Assembly (NCBI GenBank): GCA_965198715.1
Contig: CBDAPV010000001.1
Span: 1,116,001 to 1,180,000, forward strand
From: RH-AL1 sp965198715
GTDB taxonomy: Bacteria; Pseudomonadota; Alphaproteobacteria; Rhizobiales; Beijerinckiaceae
DNA length: 64,000 bases
Reading direction: 5' to 3'
This document shows positions 26,434-34,355 of the stretch, piece after piece. Numbering within the stretch: the first letter of the stretch is position 1; the number at the start of each line of letters is the position of its first letter. The translations under genes and the position numbers were made by a program. The notes under the pieces were generated by a model. It did not search any database and was not told the DNA's origin. It worked only from the letters and a program-made list of their open reading frames with translations.

Positions 26434-26791
26434 TGGCGCGGCGTCTCGAACCCTCGCGAGGCGATGTCTTCTGGATCGATCCCAATCCGATCGCCGGCCG
26501 CGAGATGCGAGACCGACACCGCTTGTTGTCATCACACCAAGCGCGATCAACAAGTTGGGCGTTGCGATGACCGTACCAGTGACGACCGGTGGCGCCGCAG
26601 GGCGTGCGACCGGCATGACGGTGTTGATCCAAGGTCACGATACGACCGGAGTCGCCGTCTGCAACCAAGTCCGAGCCTTCGATATCCAGGCGCGCGTCGC
26701 AGCCGGCTCGGCGCATTACATCGAAACCCTCGATCCGGCGACGAGTGAGGAGATCGTGTCGCGCGTTCTCAGCATCATTGATCCTGCCTGA
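26433..26791 (+). pseudogene. MazF/PemK-type toxin with one-base frameshift
   Basis: The product starts MARRLEPSRGDVFWIDPNPIAG and GREMRDRH, the usual start of MazF-type endoribonucleases, then leaves frame at about 26518-26521. The remaining family sequence (LVVITPSAINKLGVAMTVPV, GHDTTGVAVCNQVRAFDI, EEIVSRVLSIIDPA) continues in the next frame to 26791. One extra base near ACACCG, giving His-Pro, would restore a single 119-residue toxin. As given, translation ends at a TGA near codon 45 without the RNase core. It could be genuine inactivation or an assembly error in a short C run. Confidence 0.8.
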
Positions 26792-26866
26792 CGAGCGACA
26801 GTGCCGGGCGACCGACGAGGTTACACGCGAATGCATGTCGGCGAACGGCAACGCGGAATCGGGGCA

Positions 26867-26981
26867 TGTCGCGGTACGCGACAATGGCAGGGTTTTGTGT
26901 CGACGTTCCCTGACACCGTCCCGCTTCGTTGTCGCGGTACCGTGACTTTGGCAGGCCCAGATGTCAGGGGGTAGTGGCAGG
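26867..26981. repeat. Three degenerate direct repeats, possible insertion-element end
   Basis: Copies at 26867-26891 and 26930-26955 both begin TGTCGCGGTAC and end TGGCAGG; a weaker third copy (TGTCAGGGGG then TGGCAGG) lies at 26962-26981. The first copy also contains the inverted repeat TGTCGCG-GTA-CGCGACA. Multiple subterminal repeats beginning with TGT are a feature of IS21-family ends, but there is no transposase here. I see only the repeats; the IS origin is a guess. Confidence 0.4.
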
Positions 26982-27012
26982 CGGGTTCGCATTTTGCGAG
27001 GGTTTGCAGGGG

Positions 27013-27041
27013 TTTACTCGGCTCGCGCCTTCGGCTATATT
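27013..27041 (+). promoter_or_regulatory. Sigma-70-type promoter of guaA
   Basis: TTTACT (27013-27018) and TATATT (27036-27041) are separated by 17 bases and lie 75 bases before the guaA ATG. The -10 matches the consensus at five of six positions and the -35 at four. Confidence 0.5.
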
Positions 27042-27115
27042 ACCTATATCGCCGATGTGGGGCGGGCAAGCGCCTGCCGGTTCATTTCGCGCGGAAAAGC
27101 CTCTAGACCCTTGCC

Positions 27116-28726
27116 ATGACCGATACCATCGCCGTTCCGGATCCCGTGCACCAGGAGATCCTCGCCCACCACGACAAGGTGCTGATCGTCGATTTCGGCT
27201 CGCAGGTGACGCAGCTCATCGCGCGCCGCGTGCGCGAGGCCGGCGTCTATTGCGAGATCGTGCCGTTCCAGTCGGCGGAGGCCGCCTTCGCGGCGATGAA
27301 GCCCAAGGCGGTGATCCTGTCCGGCGGTCCGGCCTCGGTCACGGAGCCCGGCTCGCCGCGCGCGCCTCAGGCGATGTTCGAGGCCGGCATCCCGGTGCTC
27401 GGCATCTGCTACGGCCAACAGCTGATGGCGGTGCAGCTCGGCGGCGAGGTCGAGAGCGGACACCACAGCGAGTTCGGGCGCGCCGAGGTCGAGGCGAGCG
27501 GCACCTCGCCGCTGCTCGAGGGCGTCTGGTCCGCCGGCCGCCACCCCGTCTGGATGAGCCACGGCGACCGTGTCACGCGGATGCCGCCGGGGTTCGTGCG
27601 GGTCGGCACGTCGCCCAATGCGCCCGATTGCATTATCGCCGACGAGGCGCGCCGCCTCTACGGCTTGCAGTTCCACCCTGAGGTGCACCACACGCCCGAC
27701 GGGCCGGCGCTGATCGCCAGCTTCCTGCACAGGATCGCCGGCTGCCGCCGCGACTGGACGATGAAGGCGTTCCGCGCCGAGGCCGTCGCCGCGATCCGCG
27801 CCAAGGTCGGCGAGGGCCGCGTGCTCTGCGGGCTCTCCGGCGGCGTCGATTCCGCCGTGGCCGCGGTGCTGATCCACGAGGCGATCGGCGATCGGCTCAC
27901 CTGCGTCTACGTCGACCACGGCCTCATGCGCGAGGGCGAGACCGAGCAGATCCTCACGCTGTTTCGCGAGCACTACAACATTCCGCTCATTCACGTCGAC
28001 GCGTCCGAGATCTTCCTCGCCTCGCTGCACGGCATCAAGGACCCCGAGCAGAAGCGCAAGATCATCGGCCGGCTCTTCGTCGCCACCTTCGAGGCCGAGG
28101 CCAAGAAGATCGCGCGGGACGGGTGCGGCGCGTTGGAATTCCTGGCGCAGGGCACGCTCTACCCCGACGTGATCGAGAGCGTCTCCTTTTCCGGCGGCCC
28201 GTCCGTCACCATCAAGTCGCACCACAACGTCGGCGGCCTGCCCGAGCGCATGAACATGACGCTGGTCGAGCCGCTGCGCGAGCTCTTCAAGGACGAGGTG
28301 CGCGCGCTCGGCCGCGAGCTTGGCCTGCCGGAGGCCTTCGTCGGCCGCCATCCCTTCCCCGGCCCCGGCCTCGCCATCCGCTGCCCCGGGCCGATCACGC
28401 CGGAGAAGCTCGCGATCCTGCGCAAAGCCGACACGATCTACCTCGACGAGATCCGCAAGGCCGGCCTCTACGACACGATTTGGCAGGCCTTCGCCGTGCT
28501 GCTGCCGGTGCAGAGCGTCGGTGTCATGGGCGATGGCCGCACCTACGACTTCGTCTGCGCGTTGCGGGCGGTGACGTCGGTGGACGGCATGACGGCCGAC
28601 TTCTTCCCCTTCGACATGAACGTGCTCGGGCGCGCCGCGACGCGTATCATCAACGAGGTCAAGGGCATCAACCGCGTGGTCTACGACGTGACGTCGAAGC
28701 CGCCCGGCACGATCGAGTGGGAGTAG
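27116..28726 (+). CDS. guaA: GMP synthase (glutamine-hydrolysing)
   Basis: GuaA converts XMP, ATP and glutamine to GMP. The 536-residue protein has a class I amidotransferase domain (residues 20-215: catalytic Cys in GICYGQQLM near 100, His/Glu in FHPEVHHT), an ATP-pyrophosphatase domain with the PP-loop LSGGVDSAVAA near 240, and the C-terminal dimerisation domain ending VVYDVTSKPPGTIEWE. Full length. A sigma-70-like promoter precedes it and an intrinsic terminator lies about 113 bases after its stop, so it is probably monocistronic. Confidence 0.97.
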   Translation: MTDTIAVPDPVHQEILAHHDKVLIVDFGSQVTQLIARRVREAGVYCEIVPFQSAEAAFAAMKPKAVILSGGPASVTEPGSPRAPQAMFEAGIPVLGICYGQQLMAVQLGGEVESGHHSEFGRAEVEASGTSPLLEGVWSAGRHPVWMSHGDRVTRMPPGFVRVGTSPNAPDCIIADEARRLYGLQFHPEVHHTPDGPALIASFLHRIAGCRRDWTMKAFRAEAVAAIRAKVGEGRVLCGLSGGVDSAVAAVLIHEAIGDRLTCVYVDHGLMREGETEQILTLFREHYNIPLIHVDASEIFLASLHGIKDPEQKRKIIGRLFVATFEAEAKKIARDGCGALEFLAQGTLYPDVIESVSFSGGPSVTIKSHHNVGGLPERMNMTLVEPLRELFKDEVRALGRELGLPEAFVGRHPFPGPGLAIRCPGPITPEKLAILRKADTIYLDEIRKAGLYDTIWQAFAVLLPVQSVGVMGDGRTYDFVCALRAVTSVDGMTADFFPFDMNVLGRAATRIINEVKGINRVVYDVTSKPPGTIEWE

Positions 28727-28838
28727 GCGATCCGGGGCGCATGGCCGTCTGTCGCCTTCGGGGTAAGGCGTTCGGCTGCTAGGCATCGGGCGACAATCCG
28801 GGATCGCTCCCTGTCCTCGCTGCGCTTTTCTTTGTCGG

Positions 28839-28866
28839 AGCCAGTCCGCGGGTGCGACTGGCTTTT
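28839..28866 (+). terminator. Rho-independent terminator after guaA
   Basis: AGCCAGTC and GACTGGCT form a perfect eight-pair stem around a nine-base loop, followed by TTTT in the plus orientation. It is 113 bases after the guaA stop and 150 bases before the chemoreceptor gene. Confidence 0.75.
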
Positions 28867-29013
28867 CGGCGCGACGGCCATGCACCGGTGCCTGCCTCTG
28901 CCGCTCGATTGCCAGCGCCGACAAGCTCCCAGCCACGCGTCAAGCGTCCCGCCGCTTAACACATCCTTGGAGTTTGTGCCGCAGACTCGCCGGACCGGAC
29001 TGAGTCGTGATTG

Positions 29014-30999
29014 ATGCCGAAACTCTTGGACCTCTCGATCGCCGCGAAGATCTCTTTGATCAGCGCGCTCTTCGGCCTCGTCTCGGTCGCCTCGGTCCTG
29101 TTCGGCGCGTACCAGATGCGGGCGATCGATTCCCGCTACGCCGATGTCGTCCGTCATCAGGACAAAGCAGCGGTCTGGATGTCGCGCTCGACCAGCGCGC
29201 TCAAGAGCACCAAGAGCTTCCTCGGCGAGCTCGTGGCCGCTCGGACTTCGGCGGAGATCGAGGCCGCGGAGGCGGGGCTGAAGAGCCAGCGCCAGACGGT
29301 GTTCACGTATCTCGACGCCGTGAAGAAGGCCGATCCCTCTCGCATCGGCATCGTCGACGCGCTCGAGGCTGGCGTCGCGCATCTGATCGACAGCGCCTGC
29401 GCCAGGACGATCGCGCTCGCGCGTCAGGGCGGATCGGCGGCGAAAGCCGAGGCGCAGCAGCAGTTCGCCGCGTCGTGCGGCCCGCAATTCTCGCCGATGC
29501 TCGCCAAGATCCTCGCCCAGGTCGAAACGATGATGACCGAGCAGGACCGCAGGGCCGATGCGCTGGCCGCAATGACCTCGACCACAATCCTCGTCAGCGC
29601 TGTCCTTGCGATTGCTGTGGCGGCCCTCGTGGTGCTGCTCGGCTGGATGGCGCTGCGTGCCTGGATTTCGCGCCCGATCGGCACTCTCGCTGGAGCGATG
29701 AACCGAATTGCCGGCGGCGATCTCACGATCGCGATCATCGACGGCCGGCGCGCCGACGAGATCGGCGCGATGGCCCAGGCGTTGCGCACGTTCCGCGACA
29801 ATGCCCTGAAGCACCGCGACAGCGAGGTGAAGTTCACGGCGGCACGTGAGGCGGCGGAGACCGACCGCCGCACCATCGAGCAGGCCACGAGCGACCAGCA
29901 ACGCCACCTGGAAGCCGTCTTGGACGTTCTGGCGGCGGGACTCGCCCGCCTCGCCGGTGGCGATCTCGCGGTCCAGCTCGGCGAAATCTCCCCCGGCGCT
30001 TACCAGACTCTGCGTGAGGATTTCAACGCTACGGCCGATAGCCTGCGCCGGACGATGCGCGCCATCGCGGACGCGGCGGGTGGGATCGGAGCCGGCTCGG
30101 ATAGGATCGCCAGCGCGACCGACGATCTCTCCCGCCGCACCGAGCAGCAGGCCGCCAGCCTCGAGGAGACGACGGTGGCGCTCGGTCAGATCTCGGACAC
30201 CGTCACCAAGATGGCCGCAAGCGCCGGCGAAGCTGCCGAGGTGACGGAAACCACCAGGGATGCCGCCCATCACTCCGGGAAGGTCGTGGAGCAAGCAGTC
30301 GTCGCGATGCGACGGATCAAGGGCTCTTCGGACAAGATCGCCAGCATCATCGGCGTCATCGACGAGATCGCGTTCCAGACCAACCTGCTCGCGCTCAACG
30401 CGGGCGTCGAGGCGGCGCGGGCCGGCGAATCCGGACGCGGTTTCGCTGTCGTGGCCTCGGAGGTCCGCTCGCTCGCGCAGCGCTGCGCCGAGGCGGCGCG
30501 CGAGATCAAGACCCTGATCTCGACCGCGGCGCAGGAGGTCGAGGGCGGCGTCGATCTCGTGGACCGCACCGGCTCGGCGCTGCGGGCGATCACGACGAAG
30601 ATCACGGCGGTGGACGCCCTCGTGCGCGGCATCTCCGCCTCGTCCCGCGATCAGGCGACGAGCCTCGTCGAGATCAATATCGCGATCCGGCAAATGGATC
30701 AGGTCGTGCAGCAAAACGCGGCGATGGTCGAGGAGACGACGGCCGCTGCTCACGCTCTCAAGAGCGAGACTCACGATCTTTCAACGATGATCCAGCGCTT
30801 CGAGGTTGGGGCGTCCGAGACGCCGCGGCCCGCCACCCGCGCGGTCCGGGGCAACCCCGTGCATCGGGCGCAGGCGGCAATCGCCGAGCGGTTCGCTCGC
30901 CCGCCGTTTCAGGGCGGCGTCCACCCGGTCAAGGCCACCTCGGCCACCCGCAAAAGCGTGGCCGTCGCGGCGGCGGAACCCGATTGGGAGAGGTTCTGA
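29014..30999 (+). CDS. Methyl-accepting chemotaxis protein
   Basis: The 661-residue receptor has a first membrane helix (about 11-32), a helical periplasmic sensor (33-188), a second helix (about 190-213), a HAMP domain, a second HAMP-like unit (near 309-361) and a signalling domain with the hairpin-tip sequence IGVIDEIAFQTNLLALNAGVEAARAGE. The C-terminus ends in DWERF, matching the NWETF-type pentapeptide that recruits CheR/CheB in high-abundance receptors. Ligand unknown. No che genes are nearby. Start at ATG 29014, just after a TTG at 29011. Confidence 0.93.
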   Translation: MPKLLDLSIAAKISLISALFGLVSVASVLFGAYQMRAIDSRYADVVRHQDKAAVWMSRSTSALKSTKSFLGELVAARTSAEIEAAEAGLKSQRQTVFTYLDAVKKADPSRIGIVDALEAGVAHLIDSACARTIALARQGGSAAKAEAQQQFAASCGPQFSPMLAKILAQVETMMTEQDRRADALAAMTSTTILVSAVLAIAVAALVVLLGWMALRAWISRPIGTLAGAMNRIAGGDLTIAIIDGRRADEIGAMAQALRTFRDNALKHRDSEVKFTAAREAAETDRRTIEQATSDQQRHLEAVLDVLAAGLARLAGGDLAVQLGEISPGAYQTLREDFNATADSLRRTMRAIADAAGGIGAGSDRIASATDDLSRRTEQQAASLEETTVALGQISDTVTKMAASAGEAAEVTETTRDAAHHSGKVVEQAVVAMRRIKGSSDKIASIIGVIDEIAFQTNLLALNAGVEAARAGESGRGFAVVASEVRSLAQRCAEAAREIKTLISTAAQEVEGGVDLVDRTGSALRAITTKITAVDALVRGISASSRDQATSLVEINIAIRQMDQVVQQNAAMVEETTAAAHALKSETHDLSTMIQRFEVGASETPRPATRAVRGNPVHRAQAAIAERFARPPFQGGVHPVKATSATRKSVAVAAAEPDWERF

Positions 31000-31094
31000 G
31001 AGCGGCCGCCCTCTTTCGTGGCGAATGATTGCGAGACTGGCCGTAGCTGCTCGGTGCCTTTCCCTCGCCCGATGCGCGGGCTGGAACCTGCCCC

Positions 31095-31937
31095 TCAGCC
31101 CGCCTCGGCCACCTTCGTCGCGTTCGCGATCCGCGCGTGCGGGTCGCCGCCGAAGGGTATGCCGATGAGCGTGCTGAAATGTTCGCAGGCGTCCGCCTCC
31201 ATGTGGGTGTCGAGGCCGAAGACACATGCCTCCTGCTCGAGTTCCGCGAACGTGCCGAACAGGCGATCCCAGATCGAGAGGACGCCGCCAAAGTTCCGGT
31301 CGGTGTAGGGCAGAACGTAATGGTGGTGCACGTGATGGAGGTTCGGCGTCACGACAACGAAGCCGAGCCAGTGTGCGAGCCGGCCGGGCAAGCGAACCGC
31401 CGAATGCGCCAGCACAGCGGAAACCGTCTCCGCCGCCTGGCGCAGCAGCAGCACCTCATAGGAGGCGCCGAGCAGGAGCGTCCAGAACACCAGGAAGAGG
31501 CCGCGCACGATCGTCTCGCCGGGGTGTTCGCGCACGGTGGTGGAGGAATCCACCACTTGGTCGGTGTGGTGCACGAGGTGGAAGCGCCACAGCCAAGGCG
31601 TGTGATGCATGAAGCGGTGATAGATGTAGTCGCCGAGGTCGAGTAGCACGAAGACGAGGCCGTAGCGCAGCCACGGGTTCTCCGGCGCGGGGAACAGCCA
31701 GACCAGCCCGAAATGGTGCGAGGCCGACCAATGTGCTGCGCCCAGAGCCAAGACGCTCAGCACCAGCTCGATGGGCAAAGCGGTCAGGACAAACAGCGCA
31801 TTGAGCGAGGTGTGCCGCAGCTTGGCACCCTCGGGCAGTGCGATGAGGACGTGCTCGATGGCCCACAGAAGCGAAACGCAACCGGCGAAGATCAGGATCT
31901 GCGCGGCATCGGAGTGCCGAAAGAAGAAATCTGCCAT
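31095..31937 (-). CDS. Sterol desaturase / fatty-acid hydroxylase family protein
   Basis: This 280-residue integral membrane protein belongs to the di-iron hydroxylase family. Three histidine clusters are visible: YHRFMHH near residue 107, FHLVHHTD near 119 and LHHVHHHY near 201. Four or so helices flank them. Members hydroxylate or desaturate lipids such as fatty acids, sterols or hopanoid-type compounds. The lipid substrate cannot be told here. Monocistronic, convergent with the chemoreceptor. Confidence 0.85.
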   Translation of the reverse strand: MADFFFRHSDAAQILIFAGCVSLLWAIEHVLIALPEGAKLRHTSLNALFVLTALPIELVLSVLALGAAHWSASHHFGLVWLFPAPENPWLRYGLVFVLLDLGDYIYHRFMHHTPWLWRFHLVHHTDQVVDSSTTVREHPGETIVRGLFLVFWTLLLGASYEVLLLRQAAETVSAVLAHSAVRLPGRLAHWLGFVVVTPNLHHVHHHYVLPYTDRNFGGVLSIWDRLFGTFAELEQEACVFGLDTHMEADACEHFSTLIGIPFGGDPHARIANATKVAEAG

Positions 31938-32087
31938 GAAGCTCGGGTTGGACGCCGCTCGCCGAGTGGGGCGATGATGGGCGGAAGGCTGGGCCTTTCA
32001 CGCTACCACGACGAAAGCGCCGCCCTCACGACTATTTGATACACGGCTTTCACGAGCAGGACGCGAGACTTGCGCGCCACAGATTTG

Positions 32088-33098
32088 TCAGTGCCTTCGC
32101 GGAAGGTTGTTGGGCTGGGCGAAGCGCATGCTGATCTCCGGCCTGCGCGCCGATTCCGCGCCGACGCCGAGGATTGAGATGCGAAAAGCGGCGCTGCCGG
32201 CGATGGCGGCGACTCCCGCGGCCGTCGCCAACCAGCCGGGTTCGCGCTCGCGCAGCCGAGACGCCACCATTAGGCCGAGCGGCAGGATCACGCCGGCTCC
32301 CTCTGCGCCGAGCCGCTCGACTCGACCCCAAGAGCCGTCTCGGCCTTTCTCGATCCCGGCCTGCTTGTAGCGGGCATCGGTGGCGACGCTGGCGGCCAGC
32401 TCGGTCGTGAGCGAGGCGATGAGCAGGTTGCCGAGCGACCGGCGCTTCGACGCGCTCGTCTCGCCCAGCGCCAGCGCGCCGGCGGCAGTGGCCATCGAGG
32501 AGGAGCCGAAGCGCATGGCGAGCGCGCGCGGTGCCGCGGCCCAGAGCGGCGTCGAGGTCGCCGAGACGAGGGCGGCGGTGTAGGTGCACAGCCCCATGCC
32601 GGTGATCGCCGCCGGCACCTGGGCCGCGGTTGCCAGCGGGCGCGGCCAACGCCAGCGCGGCCGTAGGTCGGTTGCGATCTGGGCTAGGCCGGCAACACCG
32701 GCGAAGGCCGAGAAGCTCATCAGGATCCAGGTGCCGATCGACATCGGCGAGCGCCATTTGGCGATGCGCAGCATGTTGTAGAAACGCTGCGGCGTGTGCA
32801 GGTCATAGACGAGAAGTGCCGAGCCGATCGTCGGCGCCAGCAGCGACAGGTAGCGCGAGCGGCGCACCAGCGCCGGGGTCTCGGCCTGTCGCCCACGGCG
32901 CTGGCGACGACGCGGGGTGGTCGCCGCGACGAGCGCGCCGACCAAAGCCGAGGCGCCGCTGAGACCGGCGAGAAAGATGTAGCCGCCGACGACGTTGGGC
33001 TCGAACGGTGCCGGCTTGAGCTGCTGGCGGCCGTGATAGGTCTCGCTGCGCCACTCGGCCGCCGGACGCATGACCTGACGTTCCCTGCCGCTGGTCAT
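32088..33098 (-). CDS. Formate dehydrogenase membrane subunit, NrfD/PsrC type
   Basis: The 336-residue protein has about eight hydrophobic segments and begins the membrane part with EPNVVGGYIFLAGLSGASALVGAL, typical of NrfD/PsrC quinone-reactive subunits. LYDLHTPQRFYNMLRIAKWRSPMSIGTWILM is the characteristic loop-helix 3 region. The E. coli partner of FdnG is a di-haem cytochrome FdnI instead, so this enzyme uses a haem-free anchor. The ATG overlaps the stop of the iron-sulfur subunit (ATGA). I infer that it passes electrons from formate to quinone. Confidence 0.85.
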   Translation of the reverse strand: MTSGRERQVMRPAAEWRSETYHGRQQLKPAPFEPNVVGGYIFLAGLSGASALVGALVAATTPRRRQRRGRQAETPALVRRSRYLSLLAPTIGSALLVYDLHTPQRFYNMLRIAKWRSPMSIGTWILMSFSAFAGVAGLAQIATDLRPRWRWPRPLATAAQVPAAITGMGLCTYTAALVSATSTPLWAAAPRALAMRFGSSSMATAAGALALGETSASKRRSLGNLLIASLTTELAASVATDARYKQAGIEKGRDGSWGRVERLGAEGAGVILPLGLMVASRLREREPGWLATAAGVAAIAGSAAFRISILGVGAESARRPEISMRFAQPNNLPRRH

Positions 33099-33994
33099 CG
33101 GCGTTCGCTCGCGAAGAAGGTGAAAGCCATGGCGGCCAGGACGCCGACGGTGGCGAGCCCCGTCGCCAGACTTGGCACGACGCGATTGGAGGCGCGAGTC
33201 GGCGCCGACGGCAGGTTGTAGACTTCCGGCTTGTCGATCAGCAGGAAGAAGGCGTTGAGGTGCCCGAGGTCTCCGGTGGCGCCGGGCGAATCCGGTACGC
33301 CATAGAGATAGGCGGCCTCGACGCCGCGCTCGTGCAGGTCCACGACGCGCTCCCTGGCGCGGGCTTGGAGGATCTCAAGTTCGCCGAACTGGATCGACTC
33401 CGTCGGGCAGGCCTTGGCGCAGGCCGGCTCCAGCCCGCCCTTCAGGCGATCGTAACAGAGAGTGCACTTGTGGGCCTTGCCGTCCACAGGGTTGAGGTCG
33501 ACCACTCCAAACGGGCAGGCCGGGACGCAATAGCCGCAACCGTTGCAGATGTCCTGCTGCACGACCACCGTGTCGAATTCGGTCTTGAACAGCGCGCCGG
33601 TGGGGCAGGCCTCCATGCAGGGCGCGTTGTGGCAATGCTTGCACACGTCGCTCATCATCAGCCAGCCGCTCTGGAACGGCGCCTGCTCGCGCTCGCGCAC
33701 GCCGCCGGCGCCGGTCTTCTCGATGAAGTTGACGTGGCGCCAGCTGTTGGCGGAGAGCGCGCCGGTGTTGTCGAAGCTGTGGCCGGTCAGGCCGATGTTG
33801 TCGGCCGGCAGGTTGTTCCATTCCTTGCAGGCCACCTCGCAGGCCTTGCAGCCGATACAGACGGTGGTGTCGGTGAAGAACCCGTAGCTCTTGCCGGGCT
33901 TGATCAGCGTGCCGCAGGTCAGCTCCGACTCGTTGGGAATGACGTGGTCGAGGCTGGACTGCGCGTGGTCCTGGAGGCGGGGATGGAAGTTCAT
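33095..33994 (-). CDS. fdhB: Formate dehydrogenase iron-sulfur subunit
   Basis: The 299-residue protein carries four ferredoxin-type [4Fe-4S] motifs: CIGCKACEVAC (near residue 46), CKHCHNAPCMEAC (near 117), CNGCGYCVPAC (near 148), and CTLCYDRLKGG then CAKAC (near 174). A hydrophobic helix near residues 272-292 anchors it, like FdnH. It relays electrons from the catalytic subunit to the NrfD-type subunit encoded just downstream with a four-base overlap. It is transcribed away from the catalytic subunit gene. Confidence 0.92.
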   Translation of the reverse strand: MNFHPRLQDHAQSSLDHVIPNESELTCGTLIKPGKSYGFFTDTTVCIGCKACEVACKEWNNLPADNIGLTGHSFDNTGALSANSWRHVNFIEKTGAGGVREREQAPFQSGWLMMSDVCKHCHNAPCMEACPTGALFKTEFDTVVVQQDICNGCGYCVPACPFGVVDLNPVDGKAHKCTLCYDRLKGGLEPACAKACPTESIQFGELEILQARARERVVDLHERGVEAAYLYGVPDSPGATGDLGHLNAFFLLIDKPEVYNLPSAPTRASNRVVPSLATGLATVGVLAAMAFTFFASERR

Positions 33995-34019
33995 GGCCGG
34001 CCTTGGTCGTTCGGGAGCC

Positions 34020-34241
34020 TCAGGCGCAAAGCTCGATCCTCTTGGCGATGTTGGCGATCAGGTTCGCCGATTCCTTGTAGCGGACCGAGACGCGCGCTTG
34101 ACGATGCTGCAGGTCGACAAGTTGCCAAGGTTCCGCGGACGCTCCGTGGGACACTATAAATAAATGAGCGATGCCGTGATCGTCGGTGAGCTGAAATCGA
34201 CTCTCCTGCGCCAGCGTGACGACGCCCATCATTGTCCGCAT
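34020..34241 (-). CDS. Small formate-dehydrogenase-associated protein, unknown
   Basis: The 73-residue protein (MRTMMGVVTLAQESRFQLTD at the start) has a mixed strand/helix look, with SVRYKESANLIANIAKRIEL as a C-terminal helix. It is not a known maturation factor such as FdhD or FdhE. It lies 25 bases upstream of the iron-sulfur subunit in the same direction, so it is probably the first gene of that operon. An alternative start is ATG 34232. Function unknown. Confidence 0.55.
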   Translation of the reverse strand: MRTMMGVVTLAQESRFQLTDDHGIAHLFIVSHGASAEPWQLVDLQHRQARVSVRYKESANLIANIAKRIELCA

Positions 34242-34355
34242 ACCATTGCCGCCCTAGTCTTCGGAACACCATCATCATAGGGCGGCGATGGAGCGCAACA
34301 ACCAGGACCGTCCAGCGACATTGCGCGCTATATGAGCTCGCACCGGAGCGTTCAA

